Positions 1 through 10,300 of a stretch of 64,000 bases of DNA are shown here, piece after piece. Under the pieces are notes generated by a model, which saw only the letters and a program-made list of their open reading frames with translations, was not told where the DNA came from and did not search any database. How positions within the stretch are numbered: the first letter of the stretch is position 1; each line of letters starts with the position of its first letter. A program made the position numbers and the translations under genes. The stretch comes from an uncultured Desulfovibrio sp. (lineage in GTDB: Bacteria; Desulfobacterota; Desulfovibrionia; Desulfovibrionales; Desulfovibrionaceae): the NCBI GenBank assembly GCA_913060505.1, contig CAJXRQ010000009.1:1-64000 (forward strand), written 5' to 3'.

Positions 1-77
<77 letters not shown>

Positions 78-87
78 AGAGAATCAA

Positions 88-117
88 AGGCCGAACACAC
101 AGTGTTCGGCCTTTTTT
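88..117 (+). terminator. Rho-independent terminator of the tRNA gene
   Basis: A perfect 10-bp stem (GGCCGAACAC / GTGTTCGGCC) with a 3-nt loop is followed by six T residues. It lies 11 bp after the tRNA CCA end. Its T-run abuts the stop codon of the convergent histidine kinase; the T-rich side favours the plus strand. Confidence 0.9.
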
Positions 118-3056
118 CATACGTGAAAACCACTCTCTTCTCTCCCTTTTTCCGGAAGTATGACGAGTTGTACGCCGTCGTGGGAAGACAGTCTGGACAG
201 ATCTATCACACCAGACGCCCACGCAGGCAAAACAACCGTTCCCTGAAATCCGTTTTCAAGACGCTTCCAAAGCTCTGCCTCATTGCAATACTCGATTTCG
301 CCCGAAGCGAGGGCAAAGTATGGCATTAATTCGTCCTTGCCGTTGCGATGCAGGACAATGGCCGGGCGCAGAGGCCTGTCTTGGCTCAGCAAACTTCTCA
401 GCGAAGCCAACAATTCCTTTTCATCAATAGGCTTGTATACTCTGCCGTCCACCTCGGTACGCAGGCTGTTCTGCATGACGGAAATCACCAGAATCGGAAT
501 GGACGCCAGTTCGGAGTCGGCCCGAAGGCGGCTAATGGCTTCATTGCCGTCCATGCCCGGCATCATGATGTCCATGGTTATGCAGTCCGGCCGCAATGTC
601 CGGGCCATGGCCAGTGCTGCGGGACCGCTTTGGGCCGTAGCCACCCGATATCCTTCATTCGTCAGCAACTGCAAAAGATATGAACAAATGGCGGGTTCGT
701 CGTCCACCACCAGAATCAGGGCGCCTTCCGAGCCGAGTTCGGCATTGGCAACCATGACCTCGGAACCGGCAACCCCTTGCAGGGCGTCACCGGAAGAGCT
801 GTAAATGGGCAACTCGGCAAAAAACGTGCTCCCTTTCCCAAGTTCGGACTCCACCCATATTCGCCCACCGTAGTGCAACAGGATCTGACGGCAAATGGTC
901 AGTCCAAGCCCGGTCCCCTGCGGTTTGTCCTGCAGGGTATCCTCCTTGCACACTTGATGAAACTTATCAAAAATAAGATCCTGCTCTTCGGCGGGGATGC
1001 CTTCTCCCGTATCGGACACCTTGAACTGGAAAAAGCCTTCAGGAGTGGTGCAGGCAGAAAGAATCACGGAACCTTGATCCGTAAATTTGGCCGCGTTGTT
1101 CAAAAGGTTGATGACAACCTGCTCTATCCGGTCCGGATCCGCAAAAAGGGTAGGCAAGTCGGACGGAACATCAACCACCAGCTCAACTCCGTTTTTTTCG
1201 GCAAATAAGCCGCCAACAGATTGGGCAGCCCTGACAAGGGAACTACCGGGGTCAATTTCACTGTCACGCCATTCCAAACGGCCGGATTCAATCTTGGTCA
1301 AATCCAGAAAGTCATTGATCATTCTGGTCAAACGCTCTCCCTCAACCTCGATTATCTCAAGGTTGCGGCGAATGCGTGTTCCCTTCTTTTTCAACCATTT
1401 TTCATCGGAAGCCAAAGGCTGGAAAAACCGGCTGAAGTCCTTGTTGATCAGCTTGGTAAATCCCAGCAAGGAGGTCAGTGGTGTGCGTAATTCATGCGAA
1501 ACCGAAGCAAGAAATCTGGATTTCAACTTGTCCATGGCCAGAAGCTTTTCGTTCGCTTCTTCCAATTCCCGGGTCTTGGCCAATAAATCTTCGGTGCGCT
1601 CGTCCACCAGAACCTGAAGACTGCGGTTCATTTTTGCCAGCTCTTCTTCAGCTTCCTTTCTGGGGGTGATGTCCTGCAACAGGCCCTCGACAAGCGCCAG
1701 TTCTCCCTCTTCGTCGAAGATCGGACGGGCGTGCAACATGGTCCAAATCGTTTCTCCCGACTGATGCCGCAGCCGGACCTCAAAGTCCGGAACAATCTTC
1801 CCGGCTCTGAGGCCTTCCAGCAGGATGGCCCGATCCGAAGGATCAAGATATAAATCCATACTGACGTCGGAAATGCCGTTAATGACTTGCTGGGGATTTT
1901 CAAACCCGAGGATGGATGCCATTGCCGGGTTGGCATTCACGATGCGCCCGTCGGGAGTGCTTTGGAATATGCCCTCCAGAGCGTTCTCGAAAATCGATCG
2001 ATATTTGGCTTCGGAAAGACGCAACTGGGCCTCACGATTCTTGACCATGGCGGCCATGGTTTCAAACTCGGCCGCCATGGTTCCCAGCTCCACGAACGCA
2101 GCTTCCGGCACTTCAAACTCCTCGCGCCCACCTTCAGCAAACCGGTGGATAATTCTGGTGAATGCATCCAGAGGAGAAACTATCAGCCGTCGCATCTCCC
2201 GGTTAAGCAATGCCGCGAGTATTCCAAAGAAAAGAAGGAGTGCGCAAACAAGCATACCCAACGGGAATATGATGGGTTCAAAGACCTTTTGCGCCGGTTT
2301 GTAGAGTAATAAAAGCCAGTCCCCGCTCTGGAGAGGCGTTACCGATCCCATTTGCAGACTTTGACTCTGTCGCACCCAGAAATGCCCGGTCCCGGCTTCC
2401 TTGGCCCGGTGAAAAAGCGCGGTATGACCAATATTTGTTTGCTGTTCCACGGCATCCCTGTCGGGATGCACGATCAGGTTGCCGTATATGTCGCACAGAA
2501 TGACACTGATCTCTTCCATGGACAGAAAACGGGTCAACGCCTGTTGCACGGCGTCCAGACTCAATTCGCCCACGAGCGTGTGTCCGGTTCTGGTGGGTTG
2601 TGTGAGTTGGACAACCAGCTTGCCGGATTCCGGAGAGAGAAACGGCGAGAAGGCAAGGCTGGCGGTCATTGTTTCCAACCGGGAAATGCTGGGCAATTCC
2701 GCACCGACCATTCCGGCCGGGGCAGAAGCCATGATGATCCGCTGGCTATCAAGCAAAATGACCCGCTCGAATTCAGGAAAGGCTTCAAGAGTTGCCTGCA
2801 AGGCCTTACTGGTCACAGCCGTATCTCTGGCAGGCAAAAATAACGAAAGCTGGCGCAGACTGCCCTGAGCAGTCTGAATGTAACTGGAAACATATTTGGC
2901 CAGAGAAAACGTCAATTCCCGATTACGGCGCTCAAAGGCATCCTTTTCCCGCGCAGCAAAGTAACTGCCCAACAAAAGGACTGTCACGATTCCAGGGCCG
3001 ATGGTCCACAGAAACAGGTTGCTTCGAATCAGCCGTGATAGGTGCTTCATGGCCAT
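117..3056 (-). CDS. Hybrid sensor histidine kinase (Cache-like sensor, HAMP, PAS, HisKA, HATPase, receiver, extra C-terminal tail)
   Basis: This 979-residue inner-membrane kinase has a first membrane span at about 15-35, a periplasmic sensor region to about 255 and a second span at about 262-284. HAMP and PAS (about 350-475) follow. The phosphoacceptor is His521 in SHELRTPLTS, the ATPase domain spans about 635-755 with the GTGLGL box, and the receiver spans about 780-890 with Asp829 in TMDIMMPGMDG. After the receiver a tail of about 80 residues resembles the tail of the kinase at 54597-57146. It lies 44 bp downstream of a binding-protein gene on the same strand, so the two are probably co-transcribed and the binding protein may present the ligand. 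No output regulator is adjacent. ATG codons at 3056 and 3050 are both possible; neither has a strong Shine-Dalgarno. Confidence 0.93.
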   Translation of the reverse strand: MAMKHLSRLIRSNLFLWTIGPGIVTVLLLGSYFAAREKDAFERRNRELTFSLAKYVSSYIQTAQGSLRQLSLFLPARDTAVTSKALQATLEAFPEFERVILLDSQRIIMASAPAGMVGAELPSISRLETMTASLAFSPFLSPESGKLVVQLTQPTRTGHTLVGELSLDAVQQALTRFLSMEEISVILCDIYGNLIVHPDRDAVEQQTNIGHTALFHRAKEAGTGHFWVRQSQSLQMGSVTPLQSGDWLLLLYKPAQKVFEPIIFPLGMLVCALLLFFGILAALLNREMRRLIVSPLDAFTRIIHRFAEGGREEFEVPEAAFVELGTMAAEFETMAAMVKNREAQLRLSEAKYRSIFENALEGIFQSTPDGRIVNANPAMASILGFENPQQVINGISDVSMDLYLDPSDRAILLEGLRAGKIVPDFEVRLRHQSGETIWTMLHARPIFDEEGELALVEGLLQDITPRKEAEEELAKMNRSLQVLVDERTEDLLAKTRELEEANEKLLAMDKLKSRFLASVSHELRTPLTSLLGFTKLINKDFSRFFQPLASDEKWLKKKGTRIRRNLEIIEVEGERLTRMINDFLDLTKIESGRLEWRDSEIDPGSSLVRAAQSVGGLFAEKNGVELVVDVPSDLPTLFADPDRIEQVVINLLNNAAKFTDQGSVILSACTTPEGFFQFKVSDTGEGIPAEEQDLIFDKFHQVCKEDTLQDKPQGTGLGLTICRQILLHYGGRIWVESELGKGSTFFAELPIYSSSGDALQGVAGSEVMVANAELGSEGALILVVDDEPAICSYLLQLLTNEGYRVATAQSGPAALAMARTLRPDCITMDIMMPGMDGNEAISRLRADSELASIPILVISVMQNSLRTEVDGRVYKPIDEKELLASLRSLLSQDRPLRPAIVLHRNGKDELMPYFALASGEIEYCNEAELWKRLENGFQGTVVLPAWASGVIDLSRLSSHDGVQLVILPEKGREESGFHV

Positions 3057-3100
3057 AGGATGAACGCTCGCTCCAAGTGTTGTTCAATTGGCGGGGAAAT

Positions 3101-4255
3101 TTACTCCTGCACACGCGAAAGCGTTTTCAACGCCCTGTTCCTTACCGTCACAACAAAGTGTGTCCTGTTCACATCGCCATTCTCGTCAAGGGTGAACGGT
3201 CCCATGGAGCCCGGGATGTCCCGAACCTCGGTAAGAGCCTTGGCGAGTCCGGTGGATTTTCCTCCTGTCCGGCCCAAGGCGTCGGCCAAAGCCAGAATGG
3301 CATCATAGGCAAAAGCCGCGGCAAACTGGGGATCGGTCCCGAATCGATTGAGATAGGCATTTTTAAAGGCGAGGAATTCGGTGGCCTCGCTGTTTTCGTC
3401 ATAACTCATTGAGGTGATGACGCCTTCCACGGCAGAACCGGCCAAGGCTACCAGCTCCTTGGTATAGGATGAAGGAGTGATCATGATGGGCAACGTCTCC
3501 CCGGCAAGCCGAACCCTGCGGGCCAGAGAGGCCGCATCCGAAGCAGACGCCGCCACTAGCAATGCCTGCGGTTTATTTACGGCAATCCGATCCACTACGG
3601 CCTGCTCCCACCCTTTCGAGTTGGAAAAAAAGTGAAATTCACCGGAAGCTTCGCCTCCCAATTGAACGTAGCGATGCGCAAAGGCTTCGCAGAATGTGGC
3701 AGTATACCCTTTATTGTCCGCGTCCATTATCATCAGAACCGATGGGGCGCCCATTTCCGAGGCAGCGAATGACGCCAGCGCAGCAGCCCAATTTTCATTG
3801 GAAGGCATCACACGGAAAAAAATATCCTTCAGCCCGGATAACAGCGGCGTGGAAGTGGTTGGAGAAATCAGTATCAACGGACGGTCCGCAAATTTTTCCA
3901 CGGCGGCCAGGGACTGCACACTGAGGAAATGACCTATGACGGCAACAACCCCTTGCCCCATCATTCTTTCATCGGCTTTCAAGGCACCCTCAATTGAACC
4001 ATTGTCATTATGCACGACCATTGCCAAAGGGCGTCCGTCTACCCCTCCACGCGCATTAACCATCTCCAGGGCAAGCCGGGCCCCGTTGCGGCCCTGCACT
4101 CCCAAATCCGCATACTTGCCTTTGAGGGGACCGGAAAAACCGATAAGTACAGGCTTGTCCTCACCACAACCGCTGCATACACCAGCAACCAGCACCAACA
4201 ATAACATCATGAAAAACAGACGCTTGATGAGAAAAAAATATTTTGCCGCGGCCAT
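3101..4255 (-). CDS. Periplasmic ligand-binding lipoprotein, Leu/Ile/Val-binding (Peripla_BP_6) type
   Basis: About 384 residues. A hydrophobic signal segment ends in cysteine-containing SGC at about residue 32, suggesting a lipoprotein or exported protein. The mature N-terminus (VLIGFSGPLKG) and the following block with NGARLALEMVN and GGVDGRPL are typical of type I amino-acid/amide-binding proteins of ABC importers. No permease or ATPase gene is nearby; instead a hybrid histidine kinase follows directly. The likely role is therefore ligand presentation to that kinase rather than transport (inference). The ATG at 4255 is preferred over upstream GTG codons because AGGAG sits 5 bases upstream of it. 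Confidence 0.85.
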   Translation of the reverse strand: MAAAKYFFLIKRLFFMMLLLVLVAGVCSGCGEDKPVLIGFSGPLKGKYADLGVQGRNGARLALEMVNARGGVDGRPLAMVVHNDNGSIEGALKADERMMGQGVVAVIGHFLSVQSLAAVEKFADRPLILISPTTSTPLLSGLKDIFFRVMPSNENWAAALASFAASEMGAPSVLMIMDADNKGYTATFCEAFAHRYVQLGGEASGEFHFFSNSKGWEQAVVDRIAVNKPQALLVAASASDAASLARRVRLAGETLPIMITPSSYTKELVALAGSAVEGVITSMSYDENSEATEFLAFKNAYLNRFGTDPQFAAAFAYDAILALADALGRTGGKSTGLAKALTEVRDIPGSMGPFTLDENGDVNRTHFVVTVRNRALKTLSRVQE

Positions 4256-4650
4256 CACCACTCCTAGGATTCCGTGCTTTCCGATATCGAAGAGACATTT
4301 GCCTTTGGAATGTTATTCCACAACTTGCGTAGGTATTCCATTAGCAATGGAATTATTCCCTTTAGAAAAAGCATATTGATTGTTTATTTTTTTATACATA
4401 GTTGCACTTCGATGAGCAACTTGTACACGAAATATTCAGATTGGGCATCAAGTCCAATCATCACAAGACGCAAGAAACAAAAATGGATTGCAATGAAAAA
4501 TTGCAATTCTTCTTATGGAAAACGTTTTCCGGCCTTCTGGCCGTCATGGATTCCGTTTTTCCACTGTTCTCCGTGAATGCCTTGGGCAGGTGAATCGCAC
4601 ACTCCCGGCCTAAAAAAAATTGCGATAAATGACAGGTAAGCGACGATTAA
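4256..4650. promoter_or_regulatory. 395-bp AT-rich intergenic region with two inverted repeats
   Basis: No convincing gene is present. The region should carry the promoter of the minus-strand binding-protein/kinase operon and the 3' end of the aarF-like transcript. Two inverted repeats stand out. ATTCCATT-AGC-AATGGAAT (4335-4353) is perfect with 8-bp arms. The other, at 4394-4424, has the core AGTTGC...GCAACT flanked by TACA/TGTA. The motif TATTCC occurs three times between about 4310 and 4360. These could be operator sites or transcript hairpins. I could not place a reliable -35/-10 pair. Confidence 0.4.
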
Positions 4651-5955
4651 TCAGTAAGGCCACTCAAAGGGATTTCTGAAACGGACACGTGCTTCCATGC
4701 GTTCGAAGATACGGAGAAGCCCGTATCGTGTGCGGTCAAGAAAAACGAAATCCGGGTTGATGTTCAACTCGCGCAATACGCTTCGCATACTCATGGAAAG
4801 TTCTTTGCCCTCACGCATAAAATCACGCTCCGTGCCGAAATCGAAAACCCCGTCAGCATACAATCTCGAAATCCATTCCCCATAAGTGGCAAAAGCTTCA
4901 CCGATCCTTTGGACCTGAGCGGGATCAGCATCCTCTTCTATGGTGCCGAGCTCGCCCAATAATGCGACACAGGCCTGCCGGTCGTTCCGGTTCAAGGCAA
5001 GGGCCAACCGTCGAAACCGATCAACAAAACTCGGGCTGAACCGCTTGACGCACCCGAAATCAACTACGCCAATCTCCAAATTCGGAAAAACAAGAAAATT
5101 TCCGGGATTGGGATCGGCATGGATGCACTGCAACTCATAAAGACTACGAATGAAAATATCCTGTAGCCGCTGCGCCACCATGTCGCGTGAACGGGAATCC
5201 GGGCCGGTCTTCAGCCACGAATTTAACGGCTGGCCTTCCAGCAGCGAAACGCAAAGCACTTGCTCCGTGCAAAGTTCGGGAAAAACTTCGGAGATAAAAA
5301 CGCCCTTCATGTTCAAGGAATTGCGAAAGAACTCCATATTCTCCGCTTCGCGCAGATAATCCGTTTCTTCCAGAAAACGCGCTTCTATCTCGCCGATCGC
5401 CGGCGCCAAGGCCCCGTATTCGGGGAATGGTCGCAATAGCCCCTTGAGGATGCGCACATCATTGTGAATGGTCCCGCGAATACCCGGATATTGTATCTTC
5501 AGGGCCAGTTTTTCTCCATGCGCTGACAGAGCCTTGTGGACCTGCCCGAGACTGGCGGCAGCAAAGGCCGTGGAATCAAAAGATGTAAACATCTTCTCGG
5601 GGCTGATGCCATAGGCGTTCACCAACACCTTGCGCGCCACGGCACGATTCATGGGCGGGACTTCGTTACAGGAACGCTCCAGTTGTGAACGCACTTCCGG
5701 CGGAAACATATCAAGTTCGAGGCTCAACATCTGCGCCATTTTAAGCGCAGTTCCCCTGAGCTGGCACAGGCCGTCCAGCAGGATACGCGCTCCCTTGCCG
5801 GACATTTCCCGCCGCGCCGCTTCGCGCCCGGCCTCGGAACGAAACCTTTTGGACGCGGCATAGCGAAGATACACTCCGCCCACGCGCGCAACGGTTTTAC
5901 CGCCTACAAGGCTTCTGGCCAATCGCCCTTCCGGGATGTCATCGCGGCTCGACAT
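4651..5955 (-). CDS. AarF/UbiB/ABC1 family atypical kinase
   Basis: The 434-residue protein carries the hallmarks of the ABC1/ADCK/UbiB protein-kinase-like family. The N-terminal family signature reads ALKMAQMLS, that is KxAQ in place of the usual KxGQ. The alanine-rich loop AAASLGQVH is followed by the ATP-binding lysine in LALKIQYPG. The catalytic segment is HADPNPGN and the metal-binding triad is VVDFGC. Family members support quinone biosynthesis or lipid homeostasis at membranes, with an unsettled reaction. The gene overlaps the end of the upstream TetR gene by 17 bp, so the two form one transcript. There are no ubi genes nearby, so a role in quinone synthesis is not supported by context. 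Confidence 0.88.
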   Translation of the reverse strand: MSSRDDIPEGRLARSLVGGKTVARVGGVYLRYAASKRFRSEAGREAARREMSGKGARILLDGLCQLRGTALKMAQMLSLELDMFPPEVRSQLERSCNEVPPMNRAVARKVLVNAYGISPEKMFTSFDSTAFAAASLGQVHKALSAHGEKLALKIQYPGIRGTIHNDVRILKGLLRPFPEYGALAPAIGEIEARFLEETDYLREAENMEFFRNSLNMKGVFISEVFPELCTEQVLCVSLLEGQPLNSWLKTGPDSRSRDMVAQRLQDIFIRSLYELQCIHADPNPGNFLVFPNLEIGVVDFGCVKRFSPSFVDRFRRLALALNRNDRQACVALLGELGTIEEDADPAQVQRIGEAFATYGEWISRLYADGVFDFGTERDFMREGKELSMSMRSVLRELNINPDFVFLDRTRYGLLRIFERMEARVRFRNPFEWPY

Positions 5956-6679
5956 TGTCCATGAACTCCTGCTTCAGCTTCCTGAACGTAGCCTTGTGTT
6001 CATCGAACATATCCACCCTGCTCAGGATATGCGACTTGAACAGGAAAGAAGCCAATCCAGTAATTTTATCCAGCACCCCGGACCTGATCACCGAATAACC
6101 AAGGTCCATGCTCCTGTCGATGAACACCGTCGTGTTGGAGAACTGTTCGGAATCATCACGCAGCCAGTACAGAACCACGGCCACAAAAAAATCCCAGACA
6201 AAATGGCAGACAAGCTCCCGGAACATCATTTCCGTCAATTCTCCAGACTCTTCGGCCGCCTGAAATTGCTCTTTTACCACGCCCATAAACTGGTTGCGCA
6301 TGGCGCGCACACTTTTCCCCGCGGGAATGGGATCGAAAAAGACCGATGCAAACGTCAGGTTTACGAACTCCCTGTCGGCAAGAAAGCACTCCAGTATGGC
6401 CTCAAACAATATTTGCAGACGCTCGTTCAAATTGCACTGCTCAAAATCCTCCACGGAATGCAGGGAATCGACTGCCTGTGAGAACGCCTCAATGTAATAG
6501 CCCTGAATAAGGGCTTCCTTGGTGGGAAAATAGTTATAAATCGTGGCATCCCCGACTCCTGCCTGTCGTGCGACGGCGCGCATGCTCGTGCTTCGCACCC
6601 CGTTTTCTATGATCAGATCCACTGCTGCGGCCAATATGGCCTGCCGGTTTTCCGCTTTTTTTCGTGCGCTGATTTTCAT
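5939..6679 (-). CDS. TetR/AcrR family transcriptional regulator
   Basis: 246 residues. The N-terminal helix-turn-helix is clear: ILAAAVDLIIENGVRSTSMR, then VARQAGVGDATIYNYFPTKE (split here for length), followed by a large helical ligand-binding domain without recognisable specificity. It is divergent from the DUF2867-like gene and upstream of, and overlapping, the aarF-like gene. It therefore probably controls both its own operon and the divergent gene. No clear palindrome was found in the 122-bp divergent region. Confidence 0.9.
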   Translation of the reverse strand: MKISARKKAENRQAILAAAVDLIIENGVRSTSMRAVARQAGVGDATIYNYFPTKEALIQGYYIEAFSQAVDSLHSVEDFEQCNLNERLQILFEAILECFLADREFVNLTFASVFFDPIPAGKSVRAMRNQFMGVVKEQFQAAEESGELTEMMFRELVCHFVWDFFVAVVLYWLRDDSEQFSNTTVFIDRSMDLGYSVIRSGVLDKITGLASFLFKSHILSRVDMFDEHKATFRKLKQEFMDNVEPR

Positions 6680-6718
6680 GGCTACCTCCGAAAATACTAT
6701 TTATTAAAAAAAGAATTA

Positions 6719-6747
6719 TTGACATTTAAGTATACCAATTTCATATT
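6719..6747 (+). promoter_or_regulatory. Probable sigma-70 promoter for the DUF2867-like gene
   Basis: TTGACA (6719-6724) is separated by 17 bp from CATATT (6742-6747), placing a start site about 45 bases upstream of the ATG at 6802. It lies in the TetR divergent region, so repression by that TetR is plausible. Confidence 0.5.
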
Positions 6748-6801
6748 ACGATCAAGGTGACAGATCATAAAACAGTTTCTTTTTACAACAGGAGATACCA
6801 A

Positions 6802-7302
6802 ATGGACATTCCCGAAAGCGTGTCAGCCATTCCGGTTTTGGCACAACTGGCAGAGGAAGGCGATGACCTGGTCATAATCAGTATCGACACCCGCAAGAGT
6901 CTGCGTGAATTTCTGGCCGGAGCCCTCTCCTACATGCCGGGATGGATGCGGTTTTTTTACCGCGTAAGAAAACATTTCGTGCGCCTGTTGGGAGTCAGCC
7001 AGGAAAATATCCCGCAACAGGAAAAACTGCGCCCGGAAAAAATTTCATTCGCTCCCGGCGACATGGAATCATTTTTCACAATCACGGCCGCGCAGGATCC
7101 GGTCTACTGGATGGCGATGGCGCAGGACTCAACGATAGCCGGCTATCTGGGGGCGGTAGCAGAGCCATTGGAGAACGGAATCAACCGAATTCATTTAATA
7201 ACGATCGCACGCTACAAGTGCCTGGCCGGACGTCTCTATTACAATGCCATCCTGCCTTTTCACCATGTGATAGTGCGGCTCATGCTCAAAAACGGCAAGT
7301 AA
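6802..7302 (+). CDS. DUF2867-like protein
   Basis: 166 residues from the ATG at 6802, which has AGGAG 7 bases upstream; the longer frame starting at 6757 has no such site. The sequence resembles DUF2867 proteins, with an N-terminal region containing SIDTRKSLREFLAGAL and later VYWMAMAQ and a C-terminal segment ending in HHVIVRLML. No signal peptide is evident; the function of the family is unknown. It is divergent from the TetR/aarF pair and ends in a bidirectional terminator shared with the RND operon. It may be an envelope- or lipid-stress protein controlled by the TetR (inference from context only). Confidence 0.65.
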   Translation: MDIPESVSAIPVLAQLAEEGDDLVIISIDTRKSLREFLAGALSYMPGWMRFFYRVRKHFVRLLGVSQENIPQQEKLRPEKISFAPGDMESFFTITAAQDPVYWMAMAQDSTIAGYLGAVAEPLENGINRIHLITIARYKCLAGRLYYNAILPFHHVIVRLMLKNGK

Positions 7303-7304
7303 GG

Positions 7305-7342
7305 CAAAAAGGGCGGGGCCGTATGGCAGCTCCGCCCTTTAA
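7305..7342. terminator. Bidirectional terminator between the DUF2867-like gene and the RND operon
   Basis: A 9-bp stem, GGGCGGGGC / GCTCCGCCC with one G:T pair, has an A-run on its left and TTT on its right. It lies between convergent genes and can serve both strands. Confidence 0.75.
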
Positions 7343-7360
7343 CGAACATCTCTCCTGCGG

Positions 7361-10300
7361 TCAGGAAGGGGACTTGCTCCGCGTCAACAGGACATAGAGA
7401 GCGGGCACAAGCAGCACGGCTCCGATCGTGGCCGTGAATTCCCCGAAAATGATGGCCTGGCACAATGGCGCCCACCCCGGATCGGACAGGGCCAGCGGTG
7501 CAAGCCCGGCAAAATTGGTAATGGTGGTACTGACAATGGGGCGCAGCCTGTCGGCCACGCCTTGAGCCGCGGCCTCGCGAACACCCGCACCGTTTTTTCG
7601 TCGGGAATTCATGGTTTCCACCATGATAATGGCATCGTTGACCACAATCCCCACGAGAGCGACCATGCCGATGGATGCGGAAAACGAAAAAGGAATCCCC
7701 AAAAAGAAAAACCCGGTAAACACGCCGACCAGTGAGAACAAAACCGTGCTCAAAATGATGACGGGGTGCAGCAGGGAGTCGAACAGCAGGGCCAGCATGG
7801 CGTAGACCAACAGCACGGAGAGCAGGAATGTCCGAAACATGTTGGCATATGTCGCCTCCACATCAGCCTCACCCGCGAACAGATATTCATACCCCGCAGG
7901 CCAACTCTGGCGCATGTTTTCCATTTCCGGGCGCATTCGATCCAGCACCTCGGACACATAAACTCCGTCCAGCTTGGCCAGCACAGTGACCGTGCGCCGT
8001 CCCTGTTTGTGCAAAATCACCTGCGAGGCTGCCTCAACGCGGGGCTGGACCAGGCTCCAGAGAGGAACGGAGTGACCTTCGGCGTTGACGACTGCCAACC
8101 GCTCCAACTCCTTCCAATCCTCAGGGCCGGTGGCAGAAGGCCGGGTATTCTCCCACCTGCCGCCCAGCCGGATATCCAGATCGTCGCGCGTACCGGACAG
8201 ACGGTAGGTTCCGACCTTCTCGTTCTCCATCCATGCCACCATCTGCCCGGCAAGCCCTTCACGGTTCACTTTGTGGAAGTCCATGGACTCCGGCTTGGGT
8301 GTGAAGCGCAGCTCGGTTCTCGCGGGCCCAAGGTTGTCACGCACGTCAACCACGCCCGGCACATGCTTCAGGGCGGCCATAACCTGTTCGGACATATGAC
8401 GCAATTCGCCCATATCCTCGCCGGTCAGGTCGATCTGTATGGCATCCCCACGGGACGAGCCGCCGACCTGCGGCGTCATGAACACCTTTGCCCCGGGTTC
8501 GTCCCGCAAGGCTTCTTTCAATTCGGCCCGAAGCTCCGGCACATACTGATAGGCCAACCGGTCCCGTTGGGAACCGGGAACCAGAAAACAGGCAAAACCG
8601 GCAACGTGGGAGGCCTTGTTTTTGCCGATCAGGTCATGGATGGAAACCATGGAAAAGGAATCCTTGCCGCCCACCACCATCATCACGTGCTCTAACCAAG
8701 GCTTCTTTGCCAGAATATCGCCGACTCTGCGCGCCACTTTGGCGGTGTGCTCCAGGGGCGCTTCCGGAGCCAACGTCACGGTTACGCCCAATTCGCGGCC
8801 GTCTTCCTTGGGATACAATGTTTCCCGCAGGTTGGCGGCAAAAAACAGGCTGACGCACAATGTGAGCGCCGCTCCGGCCACCCAGCGCCATGCCTGGCCG
8901 CGAGAGCCTACGACACGAATTCCTAACCAACGCTGCAAGCGATCTTCCGCCGCATGGGAGAACCTGTCCATGACCCCCGGGCCATACGTGCGGTCCGGTT
9001 TTATGAACATGCGCACAAGAGCGGGGCCCAGCAAAACCGAAACCACATAGGATACGATAAGGCACACGGCTGCCGCGACCGGGATGACCCGGATGAACTT
9101 GCCGTCCACACCGCCCACAAAGGCAAGTGGCAGCAGGACCAGAACAGTGGTTACGGAGCCGGAAAAGGAAGGCATGGCATACATGCGGATGGTCCGCCGC
9201 ACGGATTCGGCAAAACCGAGGCGCTGGATGAAAATTCCTTCGTGCATGCCCTCCATGATCAGGATAAAATCATCCACCAGTAATCCAAGGGCCAAAATCA
9301 TGCCCACAAGGACCAACATGTTGAAGGTATACCCGGCCATCCAGAGCACGGCCATACTTCCCAACAGCGTCAGGGGTACGGAAATCGCGGCCACCAGGGC
9401 CTCGCGCCATGTAAGCAGTACGAAAAGCACCAGAAAAACAGCCAGCATGGATTGCCAGCCGTTGCCCAGCCCCCGGTCCAGCTCTACCTGAATGGCCTCG
9501 GCCTGGTTTGCGGTCAAACGGCACTGTACGCCCCGGGGCCATTCGGAAGACTGCGTGGCCCGGTCCAAGGCTTGCTTGACACGGTTCACCAATGCGATGG
9601 TATCCTGGCCCGGCTCCTTGAGCAATTCGATGGCCACCACAGGCTCGAACGCCGACCCCTTCCAACTCAGAAAGGCCCTTGTCCGTTCGGGCAGATGCCC
9701 TTTTGACACCTGTGCGACATCCCGCAAGCGAAGAGGACTGCCGGATTCATCCCGCTGCAGCACAAGGTTTCGCAGCGTATCCAGATCGCGGTATGCACCG
9801 TCCAATTTCATGGAAAATCCGAAATCCGGATTATCAAACCGGCCCCACGGCGCGTCGCTTCCGCTGTTCATGATGCGCTCGCGCACAAGGGTCGCTGGAA
9901 TGCCGGCCGCACGCATCTGTTCGGGCTGCAGCCGCACCCGTACCACCTGTTTGCGTCCACCCACCAGCCGGGCCTTGCGGATGCCGGAAACCCGGTTCAT
10001 CTCCCGGGCAAGTTTGCGAGCCTGCTCCTCAAGCACCGATCGTGAAACGGACGCGGCTTGGGTGGTTCCTTCCGAGTACAGCACCAAGGAGCCAATGGGC
10101 AGGTCACGCACGGAAGTGGCTTCCACCCGCGGACGCTTTGCGGCCTTTGGCAAAAGACTGGCGGCTGTGGATACCTGCCGCTCCAGTAGCTGCAGGCTTT
10201 CGGAAACCGAGCAATCCGCATGAAACGAAACCGCTATGATGGAAAGCTCATGCTGGGACGAACTATACATGTTCTTCAGTCCCTTCATTCCCCGAAGCTG

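Noticed and set aside
4588-4604. Possible sigma-54 promoter on the minus strand (GG and GC 10 bases apart)
   Set aside because: The -24 box lacks CAC and the site is more than 300 bp from the next gene start.
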